64,000 bases of DNA, from NCBI GenBank assembly GCA_947623455.1, contig OX392527.1, positions 33,224,201 to 33,288,200 of the forward strand, in the 5' to 3' direction. The notes beneath the pieces were generated by a model that ran no database searches, was not told the DNA's origin, and saw only the letters and a list, made by a program, of their open reading frames with translations. This DNA is from Mimachlamys varia. Its lineage: Eukaryota > Mollusca > Bivalvia > Pectinida > Pectinidae. This document shows, in pieces, positions 11,882 through 23,562 of this stretch. Each line of letters begins with the position of its first letter. Position 1 is the stretch's first letter. The translations under genes and the position numbers were made by a program.

Positions 11882-14800
11882 TTATAATTTCACTTCTTGT
11901 GTATTAACAGTCGGGTCCTTCATGATATTTTCCTTCAGATCAACACTTCCGGTTAGGCTCGAGTTTCCGGTTCCGTAGTGACCACTGTCCGGAGATGAGA
12001 TTTCACTCGTGGCGCCACTTCTTTCTGACGACAGACTGACGGATCTGACGGATAACTCGGCAGGAGGGGCTGAAGGTGTGACGTAATTTAAAGCCGTGGC
12101 TGATCGCGGTCTATGTTGCACTTGCATCTCAATATCTCCCGGAAGTGATACTTTATCCTCGCTTGTGTTTGTCTCAAACACATTCTTTATCGTTGTTTCT
12201 TCGGTTCCTGAAGAATGACGTCTGGTACTAGGAACGCTAGCATTCACTGTAAAGGGAAACAGAAAAAAATAAGACATATGATATAGGTTTTCAGTATATA
12301 TAGAAAGTCCAACATTTAAAAGGCAAGAGCTTGTCTCAAATATTTAAGGTTTAATTTGGGATAAAGTTCAATTGACAATCTGCATAAATCAAATATTGCC
12401 TTTTATCGTTGGCACAAACTAGTACTATATATGTCTGCTTACAAGTCTGTTCCATGTTATGCTTGTCGAGTAGAGTACAGTCTGCTAGGTTGGTCGACTT
12501 GTTATCCTCAATGGGCTGGCTGATGACTGGTAATACCGCCTTGTCTGAGGGCCAATCGGTGGACTCCTCCATGTGCCTACCCAAACCTGCACTTCCGTCG
12601 TCCATTAGTTTGGGTGAAAATAGACACTCTGCATTACCGGATTGTTCTGATGGCTGGCATTGTTCTCCTGTTGTAACGAAACATTAATATAAATATGTAT
12701 AAAGAACGTGTCGCCCGGTCAAACATCGGATACCGGGATCTAACTGTTACACGTCTTATTCTTAACACTAAATGTCATATATTATATACTAGTTGTATAT
12801 TATATGCCCTCTGTATGGTGACTGAACAAATGGTTTCCTTTCTCATCGTTAGCCGTGGTCTTTGAATACATTTTTTTCGCTGCAATATCCATTGTATATA
12901 ATCTTACCAAGTTTCCGATATGCATAACCAATAAAATGGAAGTAATGTAGACGTATTCATCAAACAGTAAATAATATAGAAAACAACGAGATGTTCGTCC
13001 TAACCTGCTTTCGCTGGCTGTTCCTTTTTACATAGAGGCAACAATGGTACTTCCTCTGCCGGGCGGTTATCAACGACATTTGTTCGTCCCCTCATATTCT
13101 TATCAACATTTGCTCCTGCCGGCTCTACAGTTATTTCGCTGAGAACGCCATTATCGTCTTCAGCAAAATGTGTCATTTGCTGCGGTCCTGCTTTTCGTGG
13201 TCTCAAATTGTCCTGCTTTTGGTTGGTACGTTGATATAGTATTCGGTTATCTCTGCACATCTTTATCACTAGGACAGTTTGGAATATTAGCATGGCCATA
13301 ATTAAAGACACCAGGACATAGAGAATTGCCCGTTGTCTTTTATTTTCTTCTGAAATAAAATAAATACACTATTGACAACGAAGCTCTGAATAAGATATTA
13401 AACAGTTGCATATTATTTGGAAGCGGTTTTAGTTTTAAGATGATAAATAGTACAAATTGTAACATGTTCTATAATTAGCAAAGGAAACGACTGTCACCGT
13501 TTTAAACACATACCCAGTAACAATGCAAGTCTATCCGAGGACGTAGATTGCTTTTCCTTCTTGACACCGACGAGAAGTCCATCTGAAAATATTCAACAAA
13601 ATTAAATTCACATGCATGCTATGGCAATAAATGATTGGTAACATTCGTTAAAACATAGCACAACTAACATACTGCGGTACCTTATATTCTTGTCATAACC
13701 TACCTTTCCCTGCCTGGTTAGCACTGACCACATCAGATCCTCCATTCTGAAGTTCTGTAATGACAAATCACCAAATTGTGGATATAGAATCAGTGAAACT
13801 ATAATCCTATCTCAAAAGCGATTAAACTAGGGGGAAAATATGTAGGGGGGGGGGGGGGAAGAGATTAATACAGAGATTATTGAAAAAGTACAAGATAATG
13901 AGACAATGTGTTCAGGAAGACTTAGAGTAAGCGTATTCTGCTTCATCGACATCACATTCAATGCTAAGTATAAAGTATCATCGTGTGAACAATGTAGCCT
14001 CAGATTAACACAGGGGTACACGTTAATATGAGACATACACAATATACTTGTACGTAAAATGTTCCATTTTCAGAATTATACAATATACAATATTAGACCA
14101 CTATAGACCAACATATAGACACGTGTCAGTGTGAACAGTAGTGCAAGCCATCTCGGGCTTCAGGAAAGCACAGAGAAGATGACGCAACACACACATGCTG
14201 CACCTTTTAAATTTAGTAATAGATACAGTATGCCGAAAAATGAATTAAACTGCATCATACAGCTGTTTCGCCCTCTGGGACTTGTCAGTGACGTTAGGGG
14301 CCAAAATATGGGAATCCGGAATTTCTAAACTCATGTCAAAGCAAGAGGGGGTCAGGTGCGTAAAACCCCTTTAATTTATGAATTTAAAGGAAATTTGATC
14401 TATCTAGACGTAAATATGAAGCATTTCAATTGTGTCTGTATCACAAAATGTTAACCATACCTGACCATTGAGAGACACAATAAGTTATAGCGAGATTATT
14501 TTTTCATACCATATTGTGTGATACGGAATAATAAAAGTACACCTCCAACTAAACATAAGGTAGGGTAACACGCCAAGATTTGAATTCAATATGTACCGGT
14601 TTACTTATGGTTGTTTAAACATTGCAGCATCATGTACAGTATAAGACACAAAGGAACAAATGATAAAATGTAATTTTATTGATATCACAATTAATATTCA
14701 ATCGTAACTTGTGATAACAGGACATGATTAAATTATTATATGCATTGCGACAGGTGTAAAATTAAACTTTAGCTATTTCATACGAGTTAAAAATAGCGAC

Positions 14801-15888
14801 GTAAATTTTCAGATTATAAAATCAATATACTCTTGTAATACTAATTTACATTACAACATATAAGCGTGGTTAGATTGAATCATACATTGCGGGTGACTTT
14901 ATTGATATTAACGAATCCCGCTATACTAGTTTCATACGAGTTAAAAATAGCGACGGAAATTTTCAGATTATAAAATTGGATTCGATTCAATCAATATACT
15001 CTTGTAATACGAATCTACATTACAACATATAAGCGTGGTTAGATTGAATCGTACATTGCGGGTGACGTAATTGATATCAACGAATCCCGCTATATTCTAC
15101 ACGTGTGATCACCTTTCTTTCCATACAAAACAACTTGTTAACACTCACCAAATATGTCGGTCAAATGATAAAAGTTCTATCGATTTAAGAAGTACATCGG
15201 TTTTAACTCATAATGTAAGAAAATGAAACGGTTTCTATTTTTTTTAATTCAATTGTTTTCATTTCGTGTATTAATTTGTGTATCTGCCGCGTGTATTATT
15301 TTTGTCACGAATTCGTAAGAAACATTTGTGAAACAAACTGTATAACAACATAAAGAGTAAACATCCATTTCCTTTTGTTGATTTTTATAATGTTTCTCTC
15401 GAGGCATAGGTGTTAAAATGATATATATCATAGCTTTTATAGTAATAGATACATGCTATACACTCATGTGTGATATATATATACATGAACAGTCTTAAAC
15501 ATAACAAAAAGGATAGAAAATGACTTGAAATACAACACATTTTGAGATTTTTTTATTATTTTGTATACTATCTCAAATAAAACATTTTCTTAACACACTC
15601 CATACAATAAATACACTGGTCTACAATAGGATGTCAGTAGTGTTAAAACTCACCTCTACACTGACTGTAGCACTGTGACGGAGTGTCCAACGAGTAACAC
15701 TCGTCTATGGTACAAGCCTGACACGAGGGCCGCTGTCCCTGTATCACTCGGCAGTATTCAGACGGGAACTCACAAAAGTCAAGTCCACAGTTGAACCAAA
15801 AGCCATCAGGGGGTAATTCCAAAGCGGAAGAAGACAGGAAAGTGTAACAGCAGAGAAGAGTGACACATGTAACCACGAATCCAGACAT
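11882..15888 (-). CDS. Gene B: TNF-receptor-like single-CRD type I membrane protein, 429 aa
   Basis: Unnamed receptor-like gene. Exons: 15654-15888, 13704-13754, 13514-13582, 13005-13349, 12443-12667, 11882-12246; every junction is phase 1 and the total is 430 codons including stop. Residues 1-22 are a signal peptide (hydrophobic, ends SSSALE). Residues about 25-78 hold eight cysteines in the pattern C-C-C-CxxC-C-C-C (FNCGLDFC, SCQACTIDEC), closest in spacing to the short CRDs of BCMA/Fn14-type TNF receptors. Two small linker exons lead to one transmembrane helix (ILYVLVSLIMAMLIFQTVLV, about 128-148), then some 280 cytoplasmic residues without a death domain. The tail has PAEE (TRAF2-type consensus), VTPSAPP (P(S/T)AP) and SPDSGHYGT. 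A TATA box lies 66 bp upstream. TNFR membership is inferred from cysteine spacing; ligand unknown. Confidence 0.75.
13795..13990 (-). mobile_element. Retroelement 3' fragment in gene B intron 1
   Basis: Reverse-strand match to the family terminal module (GCGATTAAACTAGGGG, AAGTACAAGATAA, TTCTGCTTCATCGACATCAC). Contains a 14-G tract. Confidence 0.6.
14140..14390 (+). repeat. Dispersed repeat, copy 1
   Basis: Reverse-complement relative of 29660-29880: GCACCTTTTAAATTTAGTAA, ATACAGTATGCCG, AGCTGTTTCGCCCTCTGGGA, GGGGCCAAAA, GGTGCGTAAAACCCCTTTA. In gene B intron 1. Confidence 0.65.
14776..15103 (+). repeat. Tandem duplication of about 155-170 bp
   Basis: Two near-identical copies (14776-14929 and 14930-15103) both starting TTTCATACGAGTTAAAAATA and ending GAATCCCGCTATA; the second has a 15-bp insertion. 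In gene B intron 1. Confidence 0.85.
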
Positions 15889-15953
15889 TTTAATTGTATG
15901 AACAGTATTGCTAGGATCTATTTTTAGTATATAGGTAAATTCCAGCTAGCATG

Positions 15954-15962
15954 TATTTATAG
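15954..15962 (-). promoter_or_regulatory. TATA box of gene B
   Basis: CTATAAATA on the minus strand, 66 bp upstream of the gene's ATG. With a start site about 30 bp downstream this leaves a 5' UTR of roughly 35 nt. Confidence 0.55.
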
Positions 15963-18300
15963 CCACAAGGAGTGTTGTGTCAAATGACGTAAATATGACT
16001 CACATGCCTGTCGTGGGGTGTATTACTGGGTGTTGTGTAATTCTATTCAATTTTAACACATAATTTAAGGGATCAGGTCAAGAACATTTCGTCTCTTGTT
16101 GATACAAAAATTTAACAGTAAATTCTTTTAGTCAAGTCAAATTAGCCAAAATATAGGTCTAACCGGGACAAACATGCAACAGAATTTTTGAATGGTGAAT
16201 ACCTATACTGTAACAGAACAAATGTCTACCAAAATCTTCTTTTTGAAAATCACTTTTTTTCGAACCAATTGGGATATAAAATAATAAGCATAATTGCTCA
16301 ATGGTGCAACTTGAAGTGAAATATTTAATTCTCAAATAATGTTTGATATCTAATCATTAACTGCATTGTGTAACTAGTTCATGTTTAATACAAACAAGTA
16401 AACTAAATCGATAGAAATTATTGCATCAAGAAATAACGTACAGTCGAAAGTCACTAAAACGCATCTGAATATTGAACATACATGTACGAGCTTTTCTTTT
16501 GCATTTTTCAGACAACATAAAATAAATATTTTTATAAATATCTGCTAGATATGAATAAATCCATTAAAATATAACATATGTATTAAACTTTCTTATATGA
16601 CACATTTTGTTTTCATACAGTATTTGTTTTAATCTTAAAAGGTTGCTACGAGTCCAATCCATTTTTTCGGCATGCTGTATCCATTACCAAAAAAAAGGTG
16701 AAGCACATGTGTGTGTTACGTCATCTTTGAACTGTTTCAACGTCAGTATTAAATGCTTTTATAATTTATGCAACTTGTATTTTAATAATGTAAAAAAAAA
16801 CAAATTGTTAAATTTTTTTACATGCTTTTATGTATGTACAATGGTTATTTAAGTACAAATTTTGTTAAGATACGTTTGCTTATACAATGTACATGTATGT
16901 TGATAATTAAATCATCAAAACACTTTTACAAGTTATTTGGGCAAAATGGCACAAAATGACTAAGTTCATCCTTCTAAACAAGACAGATATGAATAACTTT
17001 GTTGTTTTGTATCCGTTTGCTAAATAACTTGGCTTATATAAAGACAGTGATATTGTCTTGATGGCTCATACGAATTAAGTGAAATATTTTGAGTTGAGTA
17101 ATTATTTTCTTTTTCTCCATTATGGTCAATAATGAAAATCCGTTATTTTCAATTAATTTATTATTACGTTTTTGAGATGTTCGAAATGGGATTAATAACA
17201 TTTCTACCAAAGTCTTCATGTAAGCTGATTAAACTTGGCAGAAAAATAAGGAGTTGTGTTGTTCAGGAAAGTGGACAGAATAGTAGCCATTTTTGACTGT
17301 TCAGATTAAACTGAATAAGGTAGTGGTTCAAGATTTGATTTTAAGCATAATGGCAAATTTATCTTATCCAATTTAGTATTTAGGATAAGCAATGCACACA
17401 ATTTAATGAAAATAAAAATGACTTAAGCATTTGCCTTCCTTATTATTAAACACGTGTGCAAAAAATATCATTGGATAATATCTGTCGCAAAATTAGGTAA
17501 TAATAATCTTAAAATAATGGCATTTGATTTAATTTTTTAATTTGACTGGTGATTGATTTACATTAAAAAGGAAATTAAACATCAAAGTCGTCAAAATGTG
17601 CTGATTTTTGCAAAAAAAAAAAGTAAAATATCATCAAGTAAAATTGGATTTTAGTGATATTGATGAATTAATATTTTTTCAACATGTCATATAAGTAAAA
17701 CGGTTTGGGCTTATTTGTAATATACATAAACTGGTTATGAATGCAGCTATTCATTCTACAATCAGAATTGCTCAATAATTAGTTATTTCTCTTCACAGTT
17801 GGCTCAGTAACCAGTTACGCTGAATTTCTTGACCCCCAATTAGTGCGAAAAAAACGACTTCACAAAGGTAGATTTGTAGACTGTTTTTTGTTTGTTTGTT
17901 AAAGTATAGGTATCCACCTTATAAGAAAACTAAACATTTTGTCCCAGGTAAACCCTATATTGACTAGACTATTTGACTTCAAAAACATGATGTCAGCTTT
18001 TTATGTATTATGGATAGTTAACATATTATTTAGTTCGGACGGTCGAGTCACGTCCAAATAAAGAAATCTTAGTATGCTGAACGAGTTTGTGTGTATTGCG
18101 AGATTGTGTAAAGGAATATTATAGGTAAAGAATGTACAGCGTATTTAGAAAAAAAAGATAAACAAACTGACATCTGAGATATATTTCCATCAAATGAACA
18201 TTAAATAGAAGATTGCTTATTGCCTCTAAGAAAGCATCAATATCCCTTTTTCACGTTCTTTGGAGGGAGTTTTATCCAAGTTAGGATAGAGCATCATTCG
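15963..18300. other. AT-rich intergenic sequence
   Basis: No gene. A partial copy of the dispersed repeat (CGGCATGCTGTATCCATTAC, then GTGTGTGTTACGTCATCTTT) lies at about 16660-16735. Confidence 0.45.
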
Positions 18301-18780
18301 ACGAACTGAACTTCATTTTCTATGGAGATTGATAGCTGTCCCTATGGATGCAAAGGATTTGGGCAGTAAAGGTGAACTTGAGGTTTCAGTCTTTAAACTA
18401 TTTAAATTCACCAAATTAATACTTTTAACCAGAACTATGGGCAAGTTTTATGGTCGCTATCGTTGTCTCATTGAAAAATATTCTGTATCTTTGTGTGATA
18501 TGAAGATGGACTTTTTTTATTATACTCATTAGTATGCTTACTTTTGTAATTGACAATGACTCGGTTCTCAATTCGAGGACTTGCTGTTTACTTGGATGTG
18601 CCCAAGTTTTGCAATGCGGGTGTCGTCGATGAAGCAGAAGACGCTTACTCTTCCGGAACACATGGTCTTGTTACAAGGGTCTCCATGTAAATCTTTCCAT
18701 TGTTCACATTTTGCCCCTAGTTTAATCGATTTGGAGTTCGGATTATGATTTTGTTAACGCTTCGGTATTCTCTATCTTTT
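18300..18780 (+). mobile_element. Retroelement RT C-terminus and 3' end
   Basis: Encodes the C-terminal motif GKFYGRYRCLIEKYSVSLCD and a stop, then the shared tail with GTCGTCGATGAAGCAGAAGA and GCTTCGGTATTCTCT. Confidence 0.75.
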
Positions 18781-21545
18781 ATATCTTAGCTGATAAAGAA
18801 AACAATTTGATTTCTTCCGAGCATGAACAGAAACACTTAAAAAGGGATAAATTATTTACCATTGGTGTTTTATTCTATATTAAGTAAGAAATAGACCCTC
18901 ATTATGAGCTGAATGATTATCATGTATTGGTGACAGATAGTATATGCTCAAATGACAATTTTGCGAATGTAATAAATAACATTGAGTGAAAGCATAACGA
19001 ATGAATATCATTAAAGCATGTTGACATTTCCTAGAGTTTCAAATGACTATCTTACCTGGTAGCTACAAACCAAACATGCCTTAGCAGTAGTTTGATAGAA
19101 TACTGACATTTTGAGAGATAAATGATTATAAACTATTTCTGATAGAATACTCACATATATGAATGAGGTAGATTATAATATCGGTATTCTGGGTTTTTGT
19201 TTAACGAATACATTGTTTGTGGATTTTCAGACATTTGACTCACAATGACCTTGAAAGGCAGTCAATGTTATTCGTTTGAGCAAATTTGGTAGTTCCTCAT
19301 CCCAGTATGTTATAGGGCCAATATCAGTATTATGTGCCTTTTGAGTAAGTATTTAGTGGACGACAGACGCGTACGACTTTCGGTGGACGATGGACGAACG
19401 ACGGACGAGGGACGGACGACGCACGACGCACCATGGCATAAGCTCACTTGACATTCGGCAAAGTGAGCTAAAAACAAACAGGGGAAAGAGAAGGTAAAAC
19501 TGTTATAAAAATGTATATTTTATGTATTATGTACATACTATGTTTCTTTTCCAGAAGTTTGTATGATAAAATCAAGATTTATCGAGATAATATTCAGCCT
19601 TTAATCATAGCTTCAAAGGGTCATACTGCAACAAAATAAGTCGGATCGAGAAAAGAAAAAAGAAGTGACTGTATCTATAGAGGTTCAAAATGTTCAGATG
19701 GAAGCTGTAGTTGTAGGTTAATCAGAAACTGAGTTTGTTTTCTTTCCTGGGACTCGATTACCTTTTACTTGTACGTCTCTCTTTAAACATGAGTATATGC
19801 TTCAATCGTCAACACTTAAAACGAAAGTAACCCCAATGACTCACTACTAATTTTTTATTAATATTTTGCGTGAGTTGAATTTCGTCCTAATTAATTCAAA
19901 AATAATTTGAAAGGCCATACATTTCAAATATAAGTTGTTGTAGAACACGATTCAGTGGAGAGAGAGAGACGGATTTTAACGTTGGTGACCTATCCGTGTA
20001 AATAAAACTATAGTACCTTACGTCATGTAACTTTGTAATGCCCATGTCATCGATTTGTATAAGATACATTGACCGTCCATAATATCCTCTTGCGCGATAT
20101 GCTATCCTCGATTTTACAATGTAAAATTTGAATATTAAACTGATCAAACAGGTTGCGTTCTCTGTCAATATTTATGTTACTTATATTTATACATAGGAAA
20201 CTGTGTATGTGGGTGATCTTGTTATTTACTATACACGTATAACAATTTTCCTCATTGTATATAATTCATCGGTATAACCGTACGTGTTACTAACGTGTGT
20301 TTAATGTAGTTAGTCCAAATATCAGGCAAATTGTGTCAATATTACACAATCAGCAAAGTGGAATGATATTTTAATTTCTATTATACATTTTGAATCGACA
20401 AAATAAAATGTTTTCAAAATAATTTTGTATCAGCAATACACTTGTAAGTTTCCCGAATAAAATCTATCGGATGACTTCCGTCATATTGTCACATTTCTCA
20501 AAAGGATGCGGTAGTTGACTCTGCAATAGTTCTGTGATTGGTGGAAAAAACAGATGTGATCGAATTACCAGGGTTATCGATAATTCTTTTATAATCAAAT
20601 ATGTCTTGGGAGTTGCCTCCCCTTAAATACAATGCATTTTTTTAGTTTTATTTTTCTTATGTGCGATTATGGCAAACAATGGTTAACTATACATGTATGT
20701 AGACTATCGGAGTGCCACGAATGCCCCGGCGGACTGCCATATAACACTATCGAGCTTTAAAATGGTATTAACGTTTTAATTGCTACATATATATTATGTA
20801 CAGTATATACTTATACTTGTTTAAACTTCTGTTTAGTAATGGTTTACCAAGGCTGACTACAAAGATAATTCATAGCCGAGAATAAACATTAACATTATTA
20901 TTTAGTTTTTCTTTATTTTCTTAATCTAAAGTCCACCAATTTGAAAACAAGCCCAATTAATTAAAACATAATCTTACATAATAATAATAATTAGCTCGTG
21001 TTTGGACCAATTTCTAAATGAAATACATTTTCTGAAGGCAAATGTTATTCTAAGAAGAAAAATCAAGGTCTCCGTTGTGTCAATTAACCGGAAAATACCT
21101 TAAAACCGTATTTTTCGCTAAATTTGGTGCTCGTCTGCTCCATTTCGCCGCCGCCATTCGACTAATTATAGGAATCTCAACATGGTACGACATGAAACAT
21201 TTTCTATATTTTTTTTAACCCGAAAAGTTTAGACTATCAAACAATAACATATTTATTTAATATCAAGATTTATTACTTAGCACATCAGTGCCATAGTAAT
21301 ATTTTTATTATCGTTTTCTATGTTAAAAAAAACATTTCTTATGTTTTCTTGCGAATCGGCACGGAACCGGGACAGGATATTGGTCACATGATTCGAAAAA
21401 AAGTCACGTGATTTCTCGTATAAAAATAGAACCGGAACCGCAAATGTCAGGTAGTTGCGGTAAACAAATATTAGCTGACGAAAACAGAGTCACAAGCTAA
21501 GACTAGACAAGAAAGAATCTGAAAGAGACTATTGAAAAATAGGAA
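18781..21545. other. AT-rich intergenic sequence, no gene
   Basis: Contains a GGACGAC-rich low-complexity patch at about 19355-19445 followed by CAAAGTGAGCTA, and a CpG-containing patch around 21110-21180 and 21355-21500. No exon supported. Confidence 0.4.
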
Positions 21546-21608
21546 CAGATGCATCTGATCAACAAAAAGAAATACAACACCATCAAAGAAGACGAAGAGC
21601 ATGGTTTG

Positions 21609-21716
21609 ACCACAGGGACACGTTACAATAGTAATGTATGTATACAATATATGGGGGGGGGGGGGGGGGGGGGCGGGGGGGCGGTCGATTACTATTGTAA
21701 CGTGTCCCTCTGGTTT
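21609..21716. repeat. G-tract framed by an inverted repeat
   Basis: Arms GGGACACGTTACAATAGTAA (left) and TTACTATTGTAACGTGTCCC (right) are exact complements and enclose a run of about 30 nearly pure G. Confidence 0.85.
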
Positions 21717-22144
21717 GACGGACGAAGTGTGGTTGAGTTGACAGTGCTTTCGGAAAACAAAAACGTACAGCTATTACGTATACATGTACGTTCTTCATTT
21801 ACGTACACTGTAAGATTATGTTCGGTAAAGCTTGTAATAAAAGAATAAAGAATATAAAAGCGATTAGTGAATGTGTGTAGAAGTACAGGTTTAGGCACAT
21901 TATTTTCTCCAGCTAACACAAATGTGTTATGTATTTATTAAGCCAGTTATGTTGATGAAACTTTGGTAAAATGTGACCTAAACGGATTATATAATAGACA
22001 CAATCAACTAGAGGTCCTGCACTTTGTTCATACATTTCATCTTCCTGCGACCTTCTAAGAAGGTGAATGTCATTTATTTGTGGAAACTTAATACTACTTA
22101 ACGGCAGTTACCTTCTGGCAAACTATCATTACACTGGTCAAATT

Positions 22145-22870
22145 TGTTAAACTAGAGGCAAGATAGGAACAACGGAAAGATTTATATGGAGACTCTCGTA
22201 ATAGCACAAAATAAATGCCAGGTGTTCCGGAAGAGTAAGCGTCTTCTGCTTCATCGACGACACCGACCATGTAAATCTTCGTCATATCCAAGCAAGCATC
22301 AATCCTCAAAATGAGACAGCATTGTCAATCACAACCAGTAAGCACACTAATACGCAAACTCATAAACGTCTATCTTCGTGAGATCAAGATGGCGACCATA
22401 AAACCTGTCCATAGTCTTTATCAACCTGCATCTCTCGAATCCCTATGCCGTTAGTTTGTTCGTCAGCAGTTGACATCTATCCCTAAAATAACGAATCAAC
22501 TGCGACATGTAAACACCATATCAAGAAAGGGAAAGTTCACGATTGGAAAATCAAAATCGTCACGTTTATCATAGTATTAAGTTGCCCGTGTTGGTCATAG
22601 CTTAAGTAAAGATCGAGGTAAGAAGCTGATGTAGGAGAATCTGTTGTGTCTTTAATCTCAAGTCCAGTAGGGTATATACGATCGACTAGGTCAGCAAACT
22701 TCTTGTTGTTTATGGAAAACACATCGTCGGTATACCTGAAAGTGAAATTGAAATATTTGGCAAGGTTTTTTGTTACCAGTCCTGATAAGCCCTTCGGCAA
22801 ATTCAGTTTTGTATGGAAACAAAAACAAGTCAACCAAAATACATTTAGTCTGCTGGCGAACAAACTTGCG
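22145..22870 (-). mobile_element. Retroelement copy with reverse-transcriptase core
   Basis: Minus-strand frames encode FNFTFRYTDDVFSINNKKF, then YPTGLEIKDTTD and SASYLDLYLSYDQHGQLNTM, the YxDD region of an RT. Frames then break; after a decayed C-terminus (MDRFYGRHL) comes the family terminal module ending near 22150. Upstream frame-shifted sequence continues the RT. I think this is Penelope-like, but that assignment is from memory of similar proteins. Confidence 0.75.
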
Positions 22871-23250
22871 CCACAAGAATTCGAGAGATATAGGCTGATG
22901 GATACCATAAGCAAGTTTTATGGTCGACATCTTGGTCTCATCGAGAAATATTCCGTATCCTTGTATGCTTTTAATATAGACGCTTTTAAATATGCTCATT
23001 AGTATGCCTACTCCTTGTGATTGACAATAATCCTCAGTTCTCACTTTTACTTCTGATGTTTACTGGGACCTGACCTATGTCGTTGATGGAGCAGAAGACG
23101 CTTACTGTTCTGGAACACCTAGTCAAAATCTCTTGTTCTTTTTCAGCGGTCTTCGTGCAAAACTATCCAATGTTCATATTTTACCCCTTGTTAAATCAAT
23201 GTTTAGTTCGGAAAATCGTTTTGTTGACACTTCGGTATTCTCTCTGATTT
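22855..23250 (+). mobile_element. Inverted second end of the same retroelement family
   Basis: Plus-strand ISKFYGRHLGLIEKYSVSLY, stop, then the shared terminal module to CGGTATTCTCT. It abuts the minus-strand copy head to head. Confidence 0.75.
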
Positions 23251-23322
23251 TTGTTGCGTACACACATACCATACATACACATACCTACTTCAAAATATTA
23301 TTCGTTTGATTCAAGGAACATT

Positions 23323-23562
23323 TTATTGAACTAAATAAAGTTTGATAAAATAAAATAATAGAAGTGTATCGCCTATAAGCAGCTGTACAGCAGGAGGCCT
23401 TTGTTTGGCGGACGCCGACGGTGTCTCTGAATTACACAAGGAGTTTGAGCAACACGAATAACATTGTATCCTTTCCGTGATACGGCGACAGTCAGGGCGG
23501 CAGTCCTTCTGACATCCACGAGCATATGTGACGTCACTGGTTACCGCTTGATATTTAATTAT
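23323..23562 (-). CDS. Ly6 protein 1, second half and GPI-signal exon
   Basis: Acceptor CTATTTCAG|ATAATT. Carries the last cysteines and the hydrophobic C-terminus. The TAA stop lies inside an AATAAA hexamer (CAATAAAATG). Confidence 0.8.
   Translation of the reverse strand: MIKYQAVTSDVTYARGCQKDCRPDCRRITERIQCYSCCSNSLCNSETPSASAKQRPPAVQLLIGDTLLLFYFIKLYLVQ

Noticed and set aside
21549..21919. Frames across the G-tract (poly-Gly, poly-Pro)
   Set aside because: Homopolymer translation, not a gene.
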